From JBEIQE01 sp040376705 (lineage in GTDB: Bacteria > Pseudomonadota > Alphaproteobacteria > UBA2400): DNA of 64,000 nt. The stretch is taken from the NCBI GenBank assembly GCA_040376705.1, contig JBEIQE010000003.1, positions 87,773 through 151,772 on the forward strand. The letters are read 5' to 3'. Of the stretch, positions 33,802 through 42,092 are shown piece by piece (within the stretch, counting starts at the first letter, position 1; each line of letters starts with the position of its first letter). A program made the translations under genes and the position numbers. A model generated the notes under the pieces. That model made no database searches. It had not been told where the DNA came from and saw nothing but the letters and a program-made list of their open reading frames with translations.

Positions 33802-34824
33802 ATGAGGTTGTGCATGCGCGAGCCTAAGCCCGAATGGTCATCTGTTCCGCCGGAAGTGCAGCTGGCGCTGGCGCACAAGCTGGGCAGTCCGGTCAGTGAA
33901 GCCAGTATCGCCTGGGGTGGCTATACACCTTCGGCTTCTTTCATCGCCCAGTTGGAAGATGGCCGCCGGGTCTTTATCAAGGGAGCACATCCGGGGCAAA
34001 GCTCGTTTGGTGTTGCTGCCTTCAAGGCCGAGCAGAGTATATACCTTAAATATCCGCAGCTCTCGGGTATTGCACCTACATATATATGTGATGTGCAGCA
34101 AGGTGACTGGAATCTCATGGTGCTTGAGGCCATTGAAGGTGGCGAGCACCTTGTGCCATGGACCGAAGCCAAGCTGGTGGCTGTCTTCAAAACCATTCAT
34201 GAGCTGAGTCGGCGCATACCGCAGCCAACGCCTGACATGCCACGTCTTGAAAAGACGCCTGATCTGGCCGACCTCATGAATGGTCGTGCAGGCTGGAGCG
34301 TGCTGTTGAAGGCAGACATGCTCAAGCAATTTTATAACAAGTTTGCCGACCCCATAGCGGCCAAGCTTTGGTTTGAACCAATCTTGCCGCGTCTGGCCCT
34401 GCTTGAGTGCGAGGTCAACCAGATGGGTGGGCGCCATCAGGTGCTACATGTTGATCTACGATCAGACAACTTGCTGCTGCGCGCAGATGGTACGGCTGTA
34501 CTGCTCGACTGGCCAAACTTGTGCTGGGGGCCACTGGTGTACGATCTTTGCTTTTTCATCAACTCGGTCGTCCTCGAGGGTTATGCGACGCATGAAGAGT
34601 TGTTTGCGCTGGCTGGCCAGGTGATGGATACCGAGTTTGAGCAGCAGGACCTGTTGCGCTGTCTGGCCAACATGAGTGGCTACTTTGCCGCCAGCTGTGT
34701 GCGGCCCGAGGTGCCAGCCCTGCCACGATTACGTACCTTCCAGAGACAGCAGCTCATGGCATGCCTGCCGCTGCTACAGCGGGTATTTGATCTGCCGCCA
34801 TTAGGCTTATCCAAAGTCAGTTAG
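33802..34824 (+). CDS. APH-fold kinase-like protein
   Basis: A second aminoglycoside-phosphotransferase-fold protein (340 residues). The N-lobe Lys is in RRVFIKGAHPG near residue 60, and the catalytic loop is LHVDLRSDNLLLRADG, where Brenner's HxDxxxxN is present, followed by VLLDWPNLCWGPLVYDL for the metal-binding Asp. It is distinct from the copy at 9.0 kb. It stands alone between a terminator and the atp region. The alternative start ATG 33814 would shorten it by four residues. Substrate unknown. Confidence 0.8.
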   Translation: MRLCMREPKPEWSSVPPEVQLALAHKLGSPVSEASIAWGGYTPSASFIAQLEDGRRVFIKGAHPGQSSFGVAAFKAEQSIYLKYPQLSGIAPTYICDVQQGDWNLMVLEAIEGGEHLVPWTEAKLVAVFKTIHELSRRIPQPTPDMPRLEKTPDLADLMNGRAGWSVLLKADMLKQFYNKFADPIAAKLWFEPILPRLALLECEVNQMGGRHQVLHVDLRSDNLLLRADGTAVLLDWPNLCWGPLVYDLCFFINSVVLEGYATHEELFALAGQVMDTEFEQQDLLRCLANMSGYFAASCVRPEVPALPRLRTFQRQQLMACLPLLQRVFDLPPLGLSKVS

Positions 34825-34835
34825 CCAAATCCGTT

Positions 34836-35074
34836 TTACGGATAGCGGGTCTTGAGTGGGAGCTCGGTCGCTTTGGGGCCGTGATAGTCAGCACGCACTT
34901 TTTCTATGCCACTGACTTCATCTGCTACAGCCTGCTTCACGCGCGCTGTGGTTTTACCATCAACCTTGGTGCAGCTCAGAGGCGGCACACTGTTAGATAA
35001 CTCAAAGTCACCATTCTGCTTGCGCAGGAGGGCGTTACAGACCAGCTCCGCTCTCCTTTCAGGCCGAGCTCCAT
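34836..35074 (-). pseudogene. Possible frameshifted small gene on the minus strand
   Basis: On the minus strand a frame open for about 100 codons ends with TAA at 34836. Its last 70 codons read well as a protein (for example ALLRKQNGDFELSNSVPPLS and TARVKQAVADEVSGIEKVRA) and are free of stops, but there is no ATG, GTG or TTG in a suitable place. An ATG at 35074 in the neighbouring frame reads MELGLKGERSW before losing coherence. A single frameshift near 35050-35060 would join them. The plus strand here has several overlapping short frames that I judge to be shadows. The 35075-35364 stretch before atpH holds no gene that I can support. Confidence 0.35.
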
Positions 35075-35364
35075 CGGCAACAAGTTTAAGTCGCTCGTGT
35101 GCTGGGCAGTTTGGTGCAGGTGGTTGAAGGCAATAACCGGATTTCTGGCCTTAAAAAGCTCAGCGCGGCTTTGGGCAGGGCTGGCTTTTGTGGCTATTTC
35201 TCTGGTCTGGCGAAACTTCCCGAGGGAGAGGCTCTGGCCGGGGCCAATTTCAAGACAAAACCCCGATTTTGCCCCCTTTCAAACTGTTGCCCCTTTGCCC
35301 CGTCTATGTTAATGAGCGCGCGTCAAGAAGTGACTCGATATTAACCATTTGGGATGGAGCTAGC

Positions 35365-35925
35365 GTGGCTAAAAACGGCACAAAATCCAGCCATGTCGCA
35401 GCACGATACGCCACAGCGCTTTTTGCGCTCGCCGGCGAAAAGGGGCTGTATGACGCTGTCGCTGCAGACCTGCGCATTCTGACGGATGCCGTCGCCGCGT
35501 CTGCCGATCTGCGCACACTTATATATAGTCCGGTCATCAGCCGCGATGACAAGGTAGCGGCTATCGCCAAGCTTGGCGCCAAGGCCGAACTCACTGATAT
35601 TACAAAGAAGTTTTTGGGCGTGCTCGCCACCAACCGTCGTCTGCCGGCCTTGGGCGAGGTCGCTACTATATATAAGGTGAAGCTGGCTGAACTTCGCGGT
35701 GAGCATACCGCAGAGGTAACCTCGGCAGCTTCGCTCCGTCCCGGCCAGCTCGAATCCTTGCGTGAGAAGCTCACAGCCAAGCTTGGCGGCCGTGTCACCC
35801 TCGACCTCAAGGTCGATCCTGAAATTCTCGGCGGCCTTATTGTCAAGGTTGGCAGCCGCATGATTGATAGCTCCATCCGGAGCAAGCTTGAACGTATTGG
35901 TTATCGCATGAAAGGGACTGTCTAA
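35365..35925 (+). CDS. atpH: ATP synthase F1 delta subunit
   Basis: The delta subunit connects the F1 head to the b-stalk. I chose GTG 35365 (GGATGGAGC before it), which gives 186 residues, the usual length; the frame upstream to 35188 is unlike the family. The protein has SHVAARYATALFALAGEKG and the C-terminal signature DPEILGGLIVKVGSRMIDSSIRSKLERI. It is the first gene of atpHAGD, separated by two bases from atpA. No promoter is obvious in the 290 bases upstream. Confidence 0.95.
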   Translation: MAKNGTKSSHVAARYATALFALAGEKGLYDAVAADLRILTDAVAASADLRTLIYSPVISRDDKVAAIAKLGAKAELTDITKKFLGVLATNRRLPALGEVATIYKVKLAELRGEHTAEVTSAASLRPGQLESLREKLTAKLGGRVTLDLKVDPEILGGLIVKVGSRMIDSSIRSKLERIGYRMKGTV

Positions 35926-35927
35926 TT

Positions 35928-37457
35928 ATGGAACTCCGCGCCGCAGAAATTTCGAACATCCTCAAGGAACAGATCTCGGGCTTTGGCAATGAAGCCGAAG
36001 TGGCCGAAATCGGCCGCGTTCTGTCCGTTGGTGACGGTGTTGCCCGCGTTTACGGCCTCGATAACGTTCAGGCTGGCGAAATGGTTGAATTCCCCGGTGG
36101 CATCAAGGGTATGGCCCTGAACCTCGAGTCGGACAATGTCGGTGTTGTTATCTTCGGCGACGACCGCAACATTAAAGAGGGTGACCTTGTTAAGCGTACC
36201 AGCACCATCGTTGAGTGCCCGGTTGGCAAGGGCCTGCTTGGCCGCGTTGTTGACGGTCTGGGCAATCCGATTGACGGCAAGGGCCCGCTGCAGAACGTGC
36301 AGATGCAGCGCGTTGAAGTTAAGGCTCCCGGCATTATTCCGCGTAAGAGCGTATCCGAGCCGATGCAGACCGGCCTTAAGGCCATCGACAGTCTGGTGCC
36401 GATTGGCCGTGGCCAGCGTGAGCTGATCATTGGTGACCGTCAGACCGGTAAGACCGCTGTAGCGATTGACGCCATCATCAACCAGAAGACCATCAACGAA
36501 GGCGACGATGAGAGCAAGAAGCTCTATTGCGTTTATGTTGCCATCGGTCAGAAGCGTTCAACCGTGGCCCAGCTCGTGCGTACGCTCGAAGAAGCCGGCG
36601 CGCTCAAGTACTCCATCATCGTTGCTGCTACGGCTTCTGATCCTGCACCGCTGCAGTTCCTTGCGCCTTATACCGGCGCCGCCATGGGCGAGTTCTTCCG
36701 TGATAACGGCATGCACGGCCTGATCATCTATGATGATCTTTCAAAGCAGGCTGTGGCTTACCGCCAGATGTCGCTGCTGCTGCGCCGTCCGCCGGGCCGC
36801 GAAGCTTATCCGGGTGACGTTTTCTACATTCACTCACGTCTGCTCGAGCGCGCTGCCAAGCTCAATGAGAAGAATGGTTCAGGCTCACTGACCGCTCTGC
36901 CGGTTATCGAAACACAGGCTGGCGACGTTTCGGCTTACATTCCGACCAACGTGATTTCGATCACCGATGGTCAGATCTTCCTTGAAACAGGCTTGTTCTA
37001 CAAGGGTATCCGTCCGGCGATTAACGTTGGTCTGTCGGTATCACGTGTAGGTTCGGCCGCGCAAATCAAGGCGATGAAGCAGGTTGCCGGTACCATCAAG
37101 CTTGAGCTTGCCCAGTACCGTGAAATGCAGGCCTTCGCCCAGTTCGCATCCGACCTCGACGCCAGCACACAGAAGCTGCTGGCCCGTGGTGCACGTCTGA
37201 CCGAGCTGTTGAAGCAGGGTCAGTATCAGCCGTTGCCGGTTGAGCAGCAGGTTGCCAGCATCTTTGCCGGTGTGAAGGGTTATCTCGACAAGATCGCAGT
37301 TAGCGATATCGGTCGCTTCGAAACCCAGTACCTGCAGACGCTGCGTACCAAGGGCGAAGACATTCTGGCTGCCATTCGCACCGAGAAGCAGATTACCCCG
37401 GCGACTGACGAGAAGCTGCGTGCTCTGCTCGATGAAGTCGTTAAGGCGTTTGCTTAA
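35928..37457 (+). CDS. atpA: ATP synthase F1 alpha subunit
   Basis: The 509-residue alpha subunit contributes noncatalytic nucleotide-binding sites. Walker A is GDRQTGKTAV near residue 169, with GQKRSTVAQLV near residue 203 and the arginine finger in VGSAAQIKAMK near residue 375. The N-terminus is MELRAAEISNILKEQI. It lies two bases after atpH and fifteen before atpG. No anomalies are visible. Confidence 0.99.
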   Translation: MELRAAEISNILKEQISGFGNEAEVAEIGRVLSVGDGVARVYGLDNVQAGEMVEFPGGIKGMALNLESDNVGVVIFGDDRNIKEGDLVKRTSTIVECPVGKGLLGRVVDGLGNPIDGKGPLQNVQMQRVEVKAPGIIPRKSVSEPMQTGLKAIDSLVPIGRGQRELIIGDRQTGKTAVAIDAIINQKTINEGDDESKKLYCVYVAIGQKRSTVAQLVRTLEEAGALKYSIIVAATASDPAPLQFLAPYTGAAMGEFFRDNGMHGLIIYDDLSKQAVAYRQMSLLLRRPPGREAYPGDVFYIHSRLLERAAKLNEKNGSGSLTALPVIETQAGDVSAYIPTNVISITDGQIFLETGLFYKGIRPAINVGLSVSRVGSAAQIKAMKQVAGTIKLELAQYREMQAFAQFASDLDASTQKLLARGARLTELLKQGQYQPLPVEQQVASIFAGVKGYLDKIAVSDIGRFETQYLQTLRTKGEDILAAIRTEKQITPATDEKLRALLDEVVKAFA

Positions 37458-37472
37458 CTAAAGGAGCAGGGC

Positions 37473-38354
37473 ATGCCCAGCTTAAAAGAATACCGCCTGC
37501 GTATCGAGAGCGTAAAATCTACGCGCAAGATCACCTCGGCCATGAAAATGGTGGCAGCCAGCAAGCTCAAGCGTGCGCAAGAGCAGGCCGAAGCCGCCCG
37601 CCCTTATGCAGAGCGTATGGGCACGATGCTCGAGAGCCTGGCTGCGAATGTGCAGCCCGGTGCCAATATGCCATTGCTTATGTCGGGCACGGGTTCAGAC
37701 CAGAAGCAGCTGATTATTGTTGTCACCTCTGACCGCGGTCTTTGCGGTGGTTTTAACGGCAGCATCGTGCGCGAAGCACGCAAGAAAATCCGTCAGCTTC
37801 TGGGCGCAGGCAAAGAGGTTTCCATCATCTGCGTTGGCCGCAAGGGCCGCGATAACCTGAAGCGCGATTATGGCCGCAACATCGTGGCCAGTTTTGAAGG
37901 CGCCAAGGGCAAGAAGCGCCTGTCGTTTGCCGATGCGCAGGCTGTGGCCGAGAAAGTACTCAGCCAGTTCGATAGCAAGCAGGCCGATATCGTGACGCTG
38001 TTCTATAACCGCTTCAAGTCGGTTATCAGCCAGATCCCGACCGATCATCAGCTCATTCCGTTCCATCAGCCCGAAGCGATTGTGCACGAAGGTGCGCAGG
38101 CTGTTTATGAGTATGAGCCGTCGGAAGAAGCCATTCTGGCCGAGCTGCTGCCACGCAATGTCGCCATGCAGATCTACAAGGCCATGCTTGAGAGCGCCGC
38201 AGGCGAGCAGGGCGCGCGTATGAGCGCCATGGATAACGCCACCCGCAACGCCGGCGACATGATCAACAAACTGACCATCACCTACAACCGTGTCCGTCAG
38301 GCCTATATCACCAAGGAGCTGATCGAAATCATCTCCGGTGCCGAGGCCATGTAA
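37473..38354 (+). CDS. atpG: ATP synthase F1 gamma subunit
   Basis: The gamma subunit is the rotor shaft. Both termini are conserved: MPSLKEYRLRIESVKSTRKI with ITSAMKMVAASKLKRAQ at the start, and MDNATRNAGDMINKLTITYN with QAYITKELIEIISGAEAM at the end. The 293 residues are of normal length. The ribosome binding site AAGGAG lies before ATG 37473. It is followed 36 bases later by atpD. Confidence 0.98.
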   Translation: MPSLKEYRLRIESVKSTRKITSAMKMVAASKLKRAQEQAEAARPYAERMGTMLESLAANVQPGANMPLLMSGTGSDQKQLIIVVTSDRGLCGGFNGSIVREARKKIRQLLGAGKEVSIICVGRKGRDNLKRDYGRNIVASFEGAKGKKRLSFADAQAVAEKVLSQFDSKQADIVTLFYNRFKSVISQIPTDHQLIPFHQPEAIVHEGAQAVYEYEPSEEAILAELLPRNVAMQIYKAMLESAAGEQGARMSAMDNATRNAGDMINKLTITYNRVRQAYITKELIEIISGAEAM

Positions 38355-38390
38355 CAAATACATTCGTTTTTCAGTTCAAGGAGAGAAGTA

Positions 38391-39821
38391 ATGACCACCG
38401 CTATTACAACCGACGGCAAGATCACACAGGTTCTCGGCCCCGTTGTCGATATTCAGTTCGAAGGCGCACTGCCTGCCATCTTGAGCGCGCTCAAGACCAA
38501 CAATAACGGCAACGAGCTGGTGCTCGAAGTCGCCCAGCATCTGGGTGAGAACACTGTTCGCGCTATCGCCATGGATAGCACCGATGGTCTGGTGCGTGGT
38601 CAGAAGGTGGCCAATACCAATGCGCCGATCAGCGTACCGGTGGGCGTTGAAACCCTTGGCCGTATTCTCAACGTCATCGGCGAGCCGATTGACGAGCGTG
38701 GCCCGGTTGGCGCCAAGAAGACCCTGCCGATTCACCGCAATGCGCCTGAATTTGTTGAGCAGTCGACCGAGAAGCAGATTCTCGTAACCGGTATCAAGGT
38801 TATCGATCTGCTCGCGCCCTACCTCAAGGGCGGCAAGATCGGCCTGTTCGGCGGTGCCGGTGTGGGCAAGACAGTAACCATCATGGAGCTGATCAACAAC
38901 GTGGCCAAGGGCCATGGTGGTGTGTCGGTCTTCGCTGGTGTGGGTGAGCGTACCCGTGAAGGTAACGACCTTTATCACGAAATGATTGAATCGGGCGTTA
39001 TCAAGACCGATGGTCCGGGCTCCAAGGTGTCACTGGTTTATGGCCAGATGAACGAGCCGCCCGGTGCCCGTGCCCGCGTTGCGCTTTCGGGTCTTACACA
39101 GGCCGAATACTTCCGTGATGAAGAAGGTCAGGATGTTCTGTTCTTCGTCGATAACATCTTCCGCTTCACACAGGCCGGTGCCGAAGTTTCGGCGCTGCTC
39201 GGCCGTATTCCCTCAGCTGTGGGTTACCAGCCGACCCTCGCTACCGACATGGGCGCGCTGCAGGAGCGCATTACCTCAACCAAGAAGGGTTCGATTACCT
39301 CGGTTCAGGCGATTTACGTACCTGCTGACGATCTTACCGACCCTGCACCTGCAACCTCGTTCGCTCACTTGGACGCCACCACCGTTCTCAGCCGCTCGAT
39401 TGCCGAAATGGCGATCTTCCCGGCGGTGGATCCGCTCGATTCAACCTCACGCGCCCTCGACCCGCGCGTTGTTGGCGAGCGCCACTACAAGGTAGCGCGC
39501 GATGTGCAGAAGGTACTGCAGGGTTACAAGTCGCTGCAGGACATCATCGCCATTCTCGGCATGGACGAGCTGTCGGAAGACGACAAGCTGGTTGTGGCCC
39601 GCGCCCGCAAGATCCAGCGTTTCCTCTCGCAGCCGTTCCACGTGGCCGAAATCTTCACCGGCACACCGGGTGTGTTCGTGAAGCTTGAAGACACCATCAG
39701 CGCCTTCGAAGGCATTGTTAAGGGTGACTACGACCATCTGCCTGAATCGGCCTTCTACATGGTAGGTACCATTGAAGAAGCCGTGGCCAAGGCACGCAAG
39801 ATGGCCGCTGAAGCCGCTTAA
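38391..39821 (+). CDS. atpD: ATP synthase F1 beta subunit
   Basis: The catalytic beta subunit carries Walker A GGAGVGKTVT near residue 154, GERTREGNDLY near residue 185, and the DELSEDDKLVVARARKIQRF region near the C-terminus. The 476 residues fit the family. AAGGAG precedes ATG 38391. In most alphaproteobacteria atpC follows directly; here a terminator-like element follows and atpC is 3.0 kb away. Confidence 0.99.
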   Translation: MTTAITTDGKITQVLGPVVDIQFEGALPAILSALKTNNNGNELVLEVAQHLGENTVRAIAMDSTDGLVRGQKVANTNAPISVPVGVETLGRILNVIGEPIDERGPVGAKKTLPIHRNAPEFVEQSTEKQILVTGIKVIDLLAPYLKGGKIGLFGGAGVGKTVTIMELINNVAKGHGGVSVFAGVGERTREGNDLYHEMIESGVIKTDGPGSKVSLVYGQMNEPPGARARVALSGLTQAEYFRDEEGQDVLFFVDNIFRFTQAGAEVSALLGRIPSAVGYQPTLATDMGALQERITSTKKGSITSVQAIYVPADDLTDPAPATSFAHLDATTVLSRSIAEMAIFPAVDPLDSTSRALDPRVVGERHYKVARDVQKVLQGYKSLQDIIAILGMDELSEDDKLVVARARKIQRFLSQPFHVAEIFTGTPGVFVKLEDTISAFEGIVKGDYDHLPESAFYMVGTIEEAVAKARKMAAEAA

Positions 39822-39823
39822 GT

Positions 39824-39882
39824 TTAAAGCAATATTGTTACGTAAAGCGGGCTTGCCATTGGCAGGCCCGTTTTGCTTTTAT
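39824..39882 (+). repeat. Terminator cassette, copy 1, after atpD
   Basis: This is a terminator (stem CGGGCTTGCC / GGCAGGCCCG at 39848-39870, then TTTTGCTTTT) preceded by TTAAAGCAATATTGTTACGT. The whole 58-base unit recurs at 40565 with about six differences, and degenerately at 41110. Confidence 0.85.
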
Positions 39883-39905
39883 TCAGGCCTTAAGGAGATC
39901 TGAAA

Positions 39906-40550
39906 ATGAAGTGGCTGAAGGCAAGAATTGAAATCCGTGGCGAGCATTCGCGTATGGACTGCTCTCTTGTCGGGCAGCTTGAAGTTGTTGCCAGCGGCGT
40001 TGGTGGGCTGCTTTTGCCCCGCACAGCTGAAACACCGTCCAACAGCGCCGATATCCTGTTGCCTGTCGAAGGGCGCGCTGATCTTGGTAGGTTCAAGTGG
40101 CGGCTCGATGCGGCTTTTGGTGAGGGTATGCAGGTGGCCTACACCACTGACCTTGATGCAAAATCAACTTTTATGCGTATGGGGGCACTGCGTCCTCCAT
40201 TTACTAAAGCCGGTCCGCGCCCTCAAGGCTCACCGCTTACACATATCATTGAGGCTGTAACAGGCCGTCTGCCAGCCGGGCAGACTGATCTGTTCAATAC
40301 AATTGCGGTTGATTGCAGCGCCATGCGCTTCAAGCCGTCTGATGTGGCCAAGGTTGGCCTACCTGTTATTGCGCAGGGATCGGATAAGGTATGTGTGCTC
40401 GACAAGTACGGGCACCCAGCCAGGACCTGCACCTATTTTGCTTTTGAAGGCTTGGAGCGAGCTGAAAGCTTCCTGCAGCGTGTAGCCGTGGCACAGGGTC
40501 GTGTTGGCAGCAGGCCGTACCTTAATCTGTTTACTTGGCAGGCCGCTTAG
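39906..40550 (+). CDS. Unknown protein inserted after atpD
   Basis: The 214-residue protein starts at ATG 39906 (AAGGAGATCTGAAA upstream, a strong site). It looks soluble and mixed alpha/beta with many short beta-like segments (ILLPVEGRADLGRFKWRLDA) and Cys in YGHPARTCTYFAF. There is no signal peptide. It is flanked on both sides by copies of the same terminator element, so it is probably its own transcription unit. No family recognised. Confidence 0.6.
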   Translation: MKWLKARIEIRGEHSRMDCSLVGQLEVVASGVGGLLLPRTAETPSNSADILLPVEGRADLGRFKWRLDAAFGEGMQVAYTTDLDAKSTFMRMGALRPPFTKAGPRPQGSPLTHIIEAVTGRLPAGQTDLFNTIAVDCSAMRFKPSDVAKVGLPVIAQGSDKVCVLDKYGHPARTCTYFAFEGLERAESFLQRVAVAQGRVGSRPYLNLFTWQAA

Positions 40551-40564
40551 CGTTCAAAACAATC

Positions 40565-40623
40565 TTAAAGCAATATTTTTACGTAACACGGGCTTGCCAT
40601 CGGTAGGCCCGTTTTGCTTTTAT
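40565..40623 (+). repeat. Terminator cassette, copy 2
   Basis: This is the same 58-base element as at 39824, with stem CGGGCTTGCC / GGTAGGCCCG at 40589-40611 and the same TTTTGCTTTTAT tail. It closes the gene ending at 40550. Confidence 0.85.
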
Positions 40624-40646
40624 CATTTCAAGAACAGGGGAATAAG

Positions 40647-40904
40647 ATGTCACCAAAAGAACTGCTCCGGCATTTAACTGAACAGGATGGCGCGGGTATG
40701 AGCCAGCTCTGGGCCAAGCTCACGGTTGGCGAGATCGCGCCGCAAGCCATCGGCCCCGGCCGCGATGTGGTGAACAGCACCGCTATCATCGTCGCCACTT
40801 ATGCAGGCGAAGTACCGCCTAACGTACCGAGCAGTTTTAAAGTGGCCGGGCAGGATGTGATGGTCCATAGCACAAGTGCACAGCATAAGGCTGTACTGCA
40901 GTAA
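40647..40904 (+). CDS. Short unknown protein, 85 residues
   Basis: ATG 40647 is preceded by CAGGGGAATAAG. The protein is mixed, with MSPKELLRHLTEQDG and a central STAIIVATYAGEVPPNVPS. It lies directly after the second terminator copy, in the same arrangement as its neighbour: terminator, strong ribosome binding site, short orphan gene. No family is recognised. Confidence 0.5.
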   Translation: MSPKELLRHLTEQDGAGMSQLWAKLTVGEIAPQAIGPGRDVVNSTAIIVATYAGEVPPNVPSSFKVAGQDVMVHSTSAQHKAVLQ

Positions 40905-40911
40905 TTTTTAG

Positions 40912-41091
40912 TTAGCAGGTAATATATTCGAATCCATCTAGTTGGCATTTGCACACTTCAAGCCTTGGCAGGGTGAGGTTGTAGCAAACGCGTGGCACTC
41001 GTTCGGTCAGCGCGTACTGGATGATATTAAAGTTGTTATAGCTTGAGGCGTTTTGTTGAATGGCGATCAGGATAGCTTGATAACCAAGATT
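40912..41091 (-). other. Possible remnant reading frame on the minus strand
   Basis: A 59-codon minus-strand frame, bounded by stops, reads smoothly (for example NFNIIQYALTERVPRVCYN, then LPRLEVCKCQLDGFEYITC), but it has no ATG, GTG or TTG start near its beginning. It could be a fragment of a degraded gene or chance. The plus strand of the same 283-base gap (40905-41187) otherwise holds only the degenerate terminator copy. Confidence 0.2.
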
Positions 41092-41109
41092 AACTGGTTA
41101 ATCCGAATG

Positions 41110-41147
41110 AACAGGCTTGCTATTGGCAGGTTTTATTTGTTTTTATG
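41110..41147 (+). repeat. Degenerate terminator cassette, copy 3
   Basis: ACAGGCTTGCTATTGGCAGG, followed by TTTTATTTGTTTTTA, resembles the hairpin and T-run of the two cassettes upstream, with a weaker stem. It lies 41 bases before the next gene. Confidence 0.5.
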
Positions 41148-41187
41148 GCACTCGAATAAATAAATTCAAAGAAATTGGAGCAACACG

Positions 41188-41592
41188 ATGCGCGCCGAGC
41201 ACCATGTAAAATCGGACAGTCAAGCAACACCACAGATGTTGAAGGAATTTGGAGCTGCCATTTTTGCAGCTCAGCCCAAAGCACTACCCAAAGGGATTGT
41301 CGCGCTCAGGTTTGATGAGCAGGCAAGCATAAGTGATGCCATTATTCTCGGCACTCAGTTTCTTAATGTGCTCGGTGCAGTTCCGATCAAGCAGGCTCAG
41401 GTGAATGATGTTGACCCTGACCCCGGCGTTAGCGCGAGCATAAATGCCATGGCGGCAAAGGGTGGCCAGACTTTGATCTTTTATCTTACGGATATGACGC
41501 AGTTGCGCAGGCTTGATATTGAAGCGGCAAATGCGAGCTGGGGTCGTAACCTTCAAGATACCGTACTTCTGCTGAGTATTCGCATGCCCTAG
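41188..41592 (+). CDS. Unknown 134-residue protein
   Basis: The frame starts at ATG 41188 after GGAGCAACACG. It contains IFAAQPKALPKGIVALRF and GTQFLNVLGAVPIKQAQVND, then a hydrophobic strand GGQTLIFYLTDMTQL, so it is a likely alpha/beta protein. It follows the third copy of the repeated terminator. No family recognised. Confidence 0.5.
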   Translation: MRAEHHVKSDSQATPQMLKEFGAAIFAAQPKALPKGIVALRFDEQASISDAIILGTQFLNVLGAVPIKQAQVNDVDPDPGVSASINAMAAKGGQTLIFYLTDMTQLRRLDIEAANASWGRNLQDTVLLLSIRMP

Positions 41593-41777
41593 GCGTGGCG
41601 GGCAGTTTTTAGGTATTTTTAAAGTGCTTTGATCAGGCAGAGTTGATTTTTCAAATCTACCATAAAAAGCGTTTTCTCTAAAGCGGATTATCTGTGTGTA
41701 AGCCCTAGAGTTATGCCCTGTTTATAGTCGTTTGATGCTAATCTCCAAGTATAGGAAAAGCAGGAACAGGAGGGCAA

Positions 41778-42032
41778 ATGGGCTTAAATGCTCAGGTCGG
41801 CCGCGCCTTTAATGCGGCTGTTATCAGCACTCTGATGTTGGGCCTTGGCTATGAGGCGCTACACGCCATCAGCCATCCGCCACAACCCCATACTAACCAG
41901 CCTGAACGTATAGAGCATAAAATGACCCGCCTGCGCGAGGCCGAGTTAACGCGCCTCACGCCCAAGGCCAATGCCTGCAGTACCGGCTTTAAGACACCAG
42001 TTCTTAACGTACCGAACTGGGGGCAGGTTTAG
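41778..42032 (+). CDS. Small membrane-anchored unknown protein
   Basis: An ACAGGAGGGCAA ribosome binding site precedes ATG 41778. The 84 residues have one hydrophobic segment (about 13-28, VISTLMLGLGYEALH), then a charged region rich in Pro, His and Arg with two Cys/Asn-flanked ends. It looks like a single-span protein. It belongs to the same run of orphan genes between atpD and atpC. Confidence 0.5.
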   Translation: MGLNAQVGRAFNAAVISTLMLGLGYEALHAISHPPQPHTNQPERIEHKMTRLREAELTRLTPKANACSTGFKTPVLNVPNWGQV

Positions 42033-42092
42033 GGCTTGCCAGTGCCAGAGTCGCTGCGCTCATATGCTGCCAACTTAACAGGGGGGAGCAGT

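Noticed and set aside
35097..35344. Two or three overlapping short plus-strand frames before atpH
   Set aside because: They overlap each other in different frames, have no ribosome binding sites and no protein-like conservation; at most one could be real and I cannot support it.
40920..40945. TTCGAATCC-like block that looks like a tRNA T-arm
   Set aside because: No acceptor stem, D-arm or anticodon arm can be built around it.
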